25,951 bases of DNA from Prado023 sp039812125 (GTDB taxonomy: Bacteria; Actinomycetota; Actinomycetes; S36-B12; CAIYMF01), in contig JBDHZV010000031.1 of NCBI GenBank assembly GCA_039812125.1, positions 1-25,951 on the forward strand, read 5' to 3'. The notes beneath the pieces were generated by a model. That model was not told where the DNA came from. It did not search any database and worked only from the letters and a program-made list of their open reading frames with translations. Of the stretch, positions 22,211 to 25,951 are shown piece by piece. Every line of letters starts with the position of its first letter. Position 1 is the stretch's first letter. The translations under genes were made by a program, and so were the position numbers.

Positions 22211-23845
22211 ATGAATCCCTTGCAGGGCGGCAGCCCCGTGGCCGTTCCCGCCCCCGGTGACGACGTGGCCTCCGCGAGCCGGCCTCGCTGGCCGTTGTGG
22301 GGGCTGCTCGGCGTGCTGGCCCTGACGGTGGGTGTTCCGGTGGTGCTGGCGATCGCCACGGGCGCCATCGCCATCCCGCACAACGATGCGTGGTCGCACT
22401 CCCGGATCGCCCAGGCCTTCGCCGCGGGTGACGGGTTCCAGCTGGTCGGCTGGAACCGGACCGCCCTGGTGGGCCAGGTCGTGGTGCTGGGCCCGCTCGG
22501 GGCCACCATCACCGCGCAGCAGCTCAGCGTCGCCGTGTGGGCAGTGGTCGGGCTGCTGGCGACCTACGGGTTCCTCTCGGCACGGGTCAGCGCCCGACGT
22601 GCCCTGCTCGGGACGCTGGTCGTCGGGCTGGTCCCGGAGTTCGCCCTGCTGGCCACCTCCTTCATGAGTGACATCCCGGCGTTCGCCGCGATGATGCTGT
22701 GCCTGGCGATCGGGGATGTGGCGGTGCGCCGCAACAGCGTGGGGCTGCTGGCGCTGTCGGCCCTGGTGGGACTCTGGGGGGTCACGATCCGGGAGCAGGC
22801 CGTGGCCGCGCCCGTTGCCGTGCTGGTCGCGGCGTTGTGGACCATGCGGTCGCGACGCCGGGGGATCCTGGCAGTGGCGCTCGTCGCCGGCGGCCTGCTG
22901 GTCGCCTTCGAGCTGTGGCGCCGGTCCCTGCCGTACGGGGACCCGCCCCAGGTGGGCCTCGACCTGCAGCGCGGGTTGATGGTGGCCGTGCGCAGCCCCT
23001 TCACGCTGAGCCTGGTGCTGCTGCCCGCGCTGCTGCTGGTGGTCCGGCCGCGGCAGTGGTCCCGGGCAGCGGCAGTGGCCGCCGTGGCCGTTCCCACGCT
23101 GGGCCTGCTCGCCGCCTTCGCCGTGGCCAACCGGCGCGTGCTCATGCCGAACTACCTGGACCAGGACGGCCCGTATGCCGACGTGGCTGTGGGCACCCGT
23201 CAGGTGATCGGGGGTCCCCTGTGGCTGCTCCTGACCGTGGCCAGCGTGCTCGCGCTGGGACTGCTGGTCGGGCACCTGCTCACCACCCGTCCTCGTCTGG
23301 ACGTCGTGAGCTGCGTGCTGGCCGTGCTCCTCGTCGGGGGGACGCTGGCGCAGGCGGTGACCAGCCAGACCGTGTTCTTCCGCTACCTGATCCCCCTGGT
23401 GCCCGTCGCGTGCGTCGCGGTGCTGCGCGAACCGGCCGGACGCCCGGAGCCCGCGCGCGAGCGGTGGGCCGCGGCGGCAGTGGGAGCTGGGGGCCTGCTC
23501 GGGGTGTCGCTGCTGGTCACCACCAGCGCGATGTCGTTCGACGTGGCCCGCTGGGAGGCCGCCAGCGACCTCGTGCGCGCCGGCTGGGCGGCCAACAGGG
23601 TCGACGCCGGGCTGGAGTGGGTGGGGTACCACACGCCCGGTCAGGCCATGCCGACCGATCGCCATCCCGACGCCTACGGGCCGTTCATGGACATGTTCCC
23701 GAACTCCGAGCAGTGCGTGGTCATCGCAGCCGCGCCCCTGGGACCGGCTGCGGGCACGACGCTGGTCGGCACGCACGAGTACGCCAGCTTCACCCTGATG
23801 GGGACCTCGACGCTGTGGATCTACCAGGTGGATCCCTGCCGGTAG
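22211..23845 (+). CDS. Polytopic membrane protein, GT-C glycosyltransferase-like
   Basis: A 544-residue protein with about ten to eleven hydrophobic segments, starting at about 27-55. The first extracytoplasmic loop contains IPHNDAWSHSRIAQAF, in the position and style of the acidic catalytic loop of GT-C enzymes (ArnT/PMT-like), and a later loop reads ATSFMSDIPAFAAMMLCLAI, similar to their second conserved acidic motif. The C-terminal 100 residues are soluble, presumably extracytoplasmic, and contain two or three cysteines (NSEQCVV, QVDPCR at the end). GT-C enzymes use polyprenyl-phosphate sugars outside the membrane, which fits the surrounding glycan genes, but I cannot name the substrate, and a non-catalytic membrane protein is possible. 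ATG 22211 is preferred over upstream ATGs because GACAAT lies 7 nt upstream and the region before it is not protein-like. Confidence 0.75.
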   Translation: MNPLQGGSPVAVPAPGDDVASASRPRWPLWGLLGVLALTVGVPVVLAIATGAIAIPHNDAWSHSRIAQAFAAGDGFQLVGWNRTALVGQVVVLGPLGATITAQQLSVAVWAVVGLLATYGFLSARVSARRALLGTLVVGLVPEFALLATSFMSDIPAFAAMMLCLAIGDVAVRRNSVGLLALSALVGLWGVTIREQAVAAPVAVLVAALWTMRSRRRGILAVALVAGGLLVAFELWRRSLPYGDPPQVGLDLQRGLMVAVRSPFTLSLVLLPALLLVVRPRQWSRAAAVAAVAVPTLGLLAAFAVANRRVLMPNYLDQDGPYADVAVGTRQVIGGPLWLLLTVASVLALGLLVGHLLTTRPRLDVVSCVLAVLLVGGTLAQAVTSQTVFFRYLIPLVPVACVAVLREPAGRPEPARERWAAAAVGAGGLLGVSLLVTTSAMSFDVARWEAASDLVRAGWAANRVDAGLEWVGYHTPGQAMPTDRHPDAYGPFMDMFPNSEQCVVIAAAPLGPAAGTTLVGTHEYASFTLMGTSTLWIYQVDPCR

Positions 23846-23866
23846 AGGGCGCGAGGGGGCCGACCT

Positions 23867-23892
23867 GCCAGGACCGGACCCCCGCTCCTGGC
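23867..23892. terminator. Possible bidirectional terminator
   Basis: GCCAGGA (23867-23873) pairs with TCCTGGC (23886-23892) with a 12-nt loop in the 63-nt gap between two convergent genes. The stem is short and there is no T tract, so this is a position-based guess more than a strong hairpin. Confidence 0.4.
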
Positions 23893-23908
23893 GATGTGGC
23901 CGGGGAGG

Positions 23909-24850
23909 TCAGCCCCGCCGGTACTCGACGTAGTGGTGACCGATGGCGCCGCCGACCATGCCGGCACCGCGCACGACGGTCCACATGCCCTTGCCCCGGT
24001 TGTCGCTCGAGCGGGTGAGCATGCCCACGAGTGCTCGGCCCCCACCGGCGACGACGCGGGCGGCGCCGCCGACGGCCGCTCGCGTGCGCACCTTCGCACG
24101 TGCTCCCGGGGTGGGCGCCAGCAGCCGATCGACGATGATGCTGGTGTTCCCGGACCGGTAACCGCGCTGCAGGGTCCAGTGCGACGTGAGCCTGCTGGCC
24201 GGTACGGGGTCCTCCACCACGGCCTCGTCGCACCAGTGGATCCGGTGCCCGCTGGCGCTGAGCTGCCTGGTGAACAGGTGGTCCGACCCCCCGGAGATGC
24301 CCAGCGAGTCGTCGAAGCGCAGGCCCAGGTCGCGCACGACGTGCATGTCCAGCAGCAGGTTCGCTGTGCTGGCGGCCTCGACGACGGTGCCCGTGGGCAT
24401 CTGGCGCCGGTCGAACACGCGGGCCGCGCGGACCCACGGCTCGGGTTCGACCTCGTAGCTGCGGATCACCCGTCCGGCCACCGCGGCGCCGCCGAGCCGG
24501 CGGTACGCGTCGAGCATCAGCGGCAGCCACCGCTGCGAGGGCGTCTCGTCGTCGTCGATGAAGACCAGCAGGTCGACATCACCGGCGGCGTCCATGCCGG
24601 CGTTGCGCGCCGCCGCGATGCCGGGGCGGGGCTCGTGGACATAGCGCACCTCGGGCAGGCCCAGAGCGGTGATCCGGTCCCGGGCGCTGGCCTCGGGGTC
24701 GTTGTCCACGACCACGACGGCCGCGGGTGGCTCGACGAGGCGCGCCTGCCGGGCGAGCTCGGGCAGCAGTGCGACGATCGCCTGCTCCCGGCGGTAGGTC
24801 AGGACCGCCACGGCGACCGTGGCCGAGACGGGCGTGGGAGGTGTCGCCAT
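23909..24850 (-). CDS. Family 2 glycosyltransferase
   Basis: A 313-residue GT-A glycosyltransferase. The N-terminal part has VAVAVLTYRREQAIVALLPE, the nucleotide-binding VVVVDNDPEAS, GIAAARNAGMDAA and the metal-binding acidic motif VFIDDDETPSQRW (DDD 99-101). Further on, GISGGSDHLFTRQLSASGHR and WCDEAVVEDPVP correspond to the acceptor and catalytic ED regions. The last 70 residues (GARAKVRTRAAVGGAARVVA onwards) are basic and moderately hydrophobic, possibly a membrane-associated tail. ATG 24850 is preferred over upstream options because TACAAT lies 6 nt before it and the domain starts within 10 residues. It is a single-gene transcript convergent with the GT-C-like gene. Probably elongates the glycan made by this locus; sugar unknown. 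Confidence 0.9.
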   Translation of the reverse strand: MATPPTPVSATVAVAVLTYRREQAIVALLPELARQARLVEPPAAVVVVDNDPEASARDRITALGLPEVRYVHEPRPGIAAARNAGMDAAGDVDLLVFIDDDETPSQRWLPLMLDAYRRLGGAAVAGRVIRSYEVEPEPWVRAARVFDRRQMPTGTVVEAASTANLLLDMHVVRDLGLRFDDSLGISGGSDHLFTRQLSASGHRIHWCDEAVVEDPVPASRLTSHWTLQRGYRSGNTSIIVDRLLAPTPGARAKVRTRAAVGGAARVVAGGGRALVGMLTRSSDNRGKGMWTVVRGAGMVGGAIGHHYVEYRRG

Positions 24851-24856
24851 GTCCGG

Positions 24857-24862
24857 ATTGTA
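24857..24862 (-). promoter_or_regulatory. -10 box (TACAAT) for a leaderless glycosyltransferase transcript
   Basis: On the minus strand TACAAT is followed by 6 nt and then the ATG at 24850. TACAAT is close to the ideal -10 sequence and no Shine-Dalgarno precedes the ATG, so this is the clearest leaderless promoter in the window. No consensus -35 is apparent. Confidence 0.6.
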
Positions 24863-24950
24863 GGGGAGCGCAGACGTGCCGACCCGGTCGTCGGGGCGCC
24901 GGGGGGGCGTGCGGGTCGCCCCGACAGCTCCGTCACCGTGTGCTCTGACC

Positions 24951-25026
24951 GGGTGACGGATTCGGGTGCATCCGGGTGACGGCCCCGGGTGCAAGCGGGT
25001 GAAGCACCGGCCTGCAACCGGGTGAC
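24951..25026. repeat. 23-bp tandem repeat array built on GGGTGA/GGGTGC
   Basis: GGGTG begins at 24951, 24964, 24974, 24987, 24997 and 25020: spacings of 13, 10, 13, 10 and 23 (13+10). This gives three contiguous 23-bp units (24951-24973, 24974-24996, 24997-25019) plus the start of a fourth (25020-25026). Each unit opens with GGGTGA; units 1 and 2 also contain GGGTGC at offset 13, and unit 3 keeps TGCAA there but has lost GGG. The units are adjacent with no spacers. The array lies between two divergent genes, about 90 nt before the glycosyltransferase ATG on one side and 52 nt before the secreted-protein ATG on the other, a position suited to an array of protein-binding sites. Confidence 0.8.
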
Positions 25027-25077
25027 CACAGTTCCTCGGAGGACCCCGGGAGGCCTATCGGCACCGATTCCCCCAGC

Positions 25078-25951
25078 ATGAACATCTCCGCGCGAACCAC
25101 TGCAGTCGTGGGCTCACTCGTCCTGCTCACCTCGATCGCACCGACCAGCCAGGCGGCCACGGCCGACCGTGCCGTGGCCGCCTCCGACAGCTTCGCCCGC
25201 TCGGTCTCCAGCGGCTGGGGGTCCGCCGACGCGGGCGGGGCCTGGACCACCTCGGCCTCGGGGGCCTCCGTCAGCTCCGGCCTGGGGCAGCTCGCGGTGG
25301 CTCGGGGCGCATCCGGGGTCGCCCAGCTGTCCTCCGTGGACTCCGAGGACACCGACGTCACCGTCGACCTGGCCGCCAGCAAGGCCGCCAGTGGTGGTGG
25401 CTTCTACGTCAGCCTGGTGGGCCGGGGCACGGCAGCCAACGGGTACCGGGCCACGGCCCGCCTGATGGCCGGCGGCGCCCTCGTGCTCTCCCTGCGCCGG
25501 ACGGCTGCCTCGGCCGAGACGATCCTGTCGTCGGTGCAGGTGCCGGGGATCACCGTCGCCGAGGGCACCAAGGTGCGGGTCCGGATGCAGGTCTCCGGCA
25601 CCACGCCCACGACGCTGCGCGCCAAGGCGTGGCTGCCGGCCTCTGCCGAGCCGGACGCGTGGGCCGTCTCCGCCACCGACAGCACGTCGGCCCTGCAGGC
25701 GGCCGGCCCGCTCGGGGTTGTGGCCTATGTGTCCACCAGCGCGAGCCCGGCGTCCGTCGCGTTCAGCTTCGACAACGTCGACGCGACGACCGCCCTGCCC
25801 CCGAATGTGCTGCCGAAGGCGGCGTTCGATGTGTCGGCCAGGGATCTGGCGGTGTCGGTGGATGCCGGTGCCAGTTCGGACTCGGATGGGTCGTTGACGT
25901 CGTTCGTGTGGGACTTCGGGGATGGGTCGACCGGTACGGGGGCGACGGCCT
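25078..25951 (+). CDS. Secreted PKD-domain protein, 3' end beyond the window
   Basis: 291 codons are visible before the window ends in frame. Residues 1-27 form a signal peptide (hydrophobic AVVGSLVLLTSIAP, then cleavage near SQAATA). Residues about 37-240 form a beta-rich domain (DSFARSVSSGWGSADAGGAW, GGFYVSLVGRG, SFDNVDA) that I have seen next to PKD domains in secreted actinobacterial proteins, probably a jelly-roll or LamG-like fold. A PKD domain starts at about 248 with the signature FVWDFGDGSTG. Such proteins are usually extracellular and carbohydrate- or surface-associated; any catalytic part would lie downstream. ATG 25078 has no close ribosome binding site (GGGAGG is about 24 nt upstream), but the signal peptide supports this start. 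Asp codons change from all GAC (11 of 11) before the PKD domain to mainly GAT (5 of 7) within it. Confidence 0.85.
   Translation, partial: MNISARTTAVVGSLVLLTSIAPTSQAATADRAVAASDSFARSVSSGWGSADAGGAWTTSASGASVSSGLGQLAVARGASGVAQLSSVDSEDTDVTVDLAASKAASGGGFYVSLVGRGTAANGYRATARLMAGGALVLSLRRTAASAETILSSVQVPGITVAEGTKVRVRMQVSGTTPTTLRAKAWLPASAEPDAWAVSATDSTSALQAAGPLGVVAYVSTSASPASVAFSFDNVDATTALPPNVLPKAAFDVSARDLAVSVDAGASSDSDGSLTSFVWDFGDGSTGTGATA

Noticed and set aside
21959..23776. Long minus-strand frame opposite the GT-C-like gene
   Set aside because: Gln/His/Arg/Gly-rich shadow translation; the plus-strand frame has clear membrane segments and GT-C-like loops.
24951..25026. CRISPR-like direct repeats
   Set aside because: The repeat units are contiguous without unique spacers, degenerate by the third unit, and no cas gene is present.

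Overview
The window is high-GC (roughly 70%) bacterial DNA with C/G-ending codons, frequent GTG starts, 1-4 nt gene overlaps and several TAnnnT boxes placed 6-7 nt before a start codon. Together with the gene set (gatCAB after ligA, an attenuated ilvBN-ilvC-serA block, a 528-aa serA with the long intervening domain) this points to an actinomycete. A secreted protein with a PKD domain and the overall style fit Micrococcales-like lineages, but the genus cannot be fixed from the window alone.

Layout. 1-5003: 3' part of ligA (NAD+-dependent DNA ligase), then gatC-gatA-gatB, the three subunits of the tRNA-dependent amidotransferase, tightly overlapped and ending at a 21-bp perfect hairpin shared with the convergent bioY (biotin uptake S component). 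5848-7763: two overlapping genes of the peptidase S51/cyanophycinase-like fold. The first carries an extra C-terminal module resembling the end of cysteinyl-tRNA synthetase. 7773-17199: branched-chain amino acid and serine biosynthesis (ilvD, ilvB, ilvN, ilvC, serA), interrupted by a minus-strand membrane PAS-GGDEF-EAL protein between ilvD and ilvB. The ilvB leader holds a 17-codon peptide with consecutive Ile-Leu-Val-Val-Leu codons followed by a terminator hairpin, a textbook attenuator layout.

17252-24850: a surface-glycan region. After a long, less GC-rich regulatory gap come a polyprenyl-phosphate sugar-1-phosphate transferase and a GT-B glycosyltransferase on the plus strand. A minus-strand three-gene operon follows (degenerate nucleotidyltransferase-like protein, CDP-alcohol phosphotransferase, active-looking cytidylyltransferase), then a GT-C-like membrane protein, and a GT2 glycosyltransferase on the minus strand. 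The natural reading is initiation and elongation of a lipid-linked glycan, with a CDP-alcohol headgroup made and transferred by the operon; the actual alcohol is unknown. 24951-25026 is an ordered 23-bp tandem repeat array just before a secreted, PKD-containing protein that runs off the window.

Points that look least ordinary: the S51-like/CysRS-tail fusion and its tandem partner, the paired intact/degenerate nucleotidyltransferases flanking a CDP-alcohol phosphotransferase, the 23-bp repeat array, the ilvB leader peptide apparently read from a leaderless transcript, and an abrupt codon-usage switch at the PKD boundary. No tRNA, rRNA, CRISPR, insertion sequence or prophage gene was seen.
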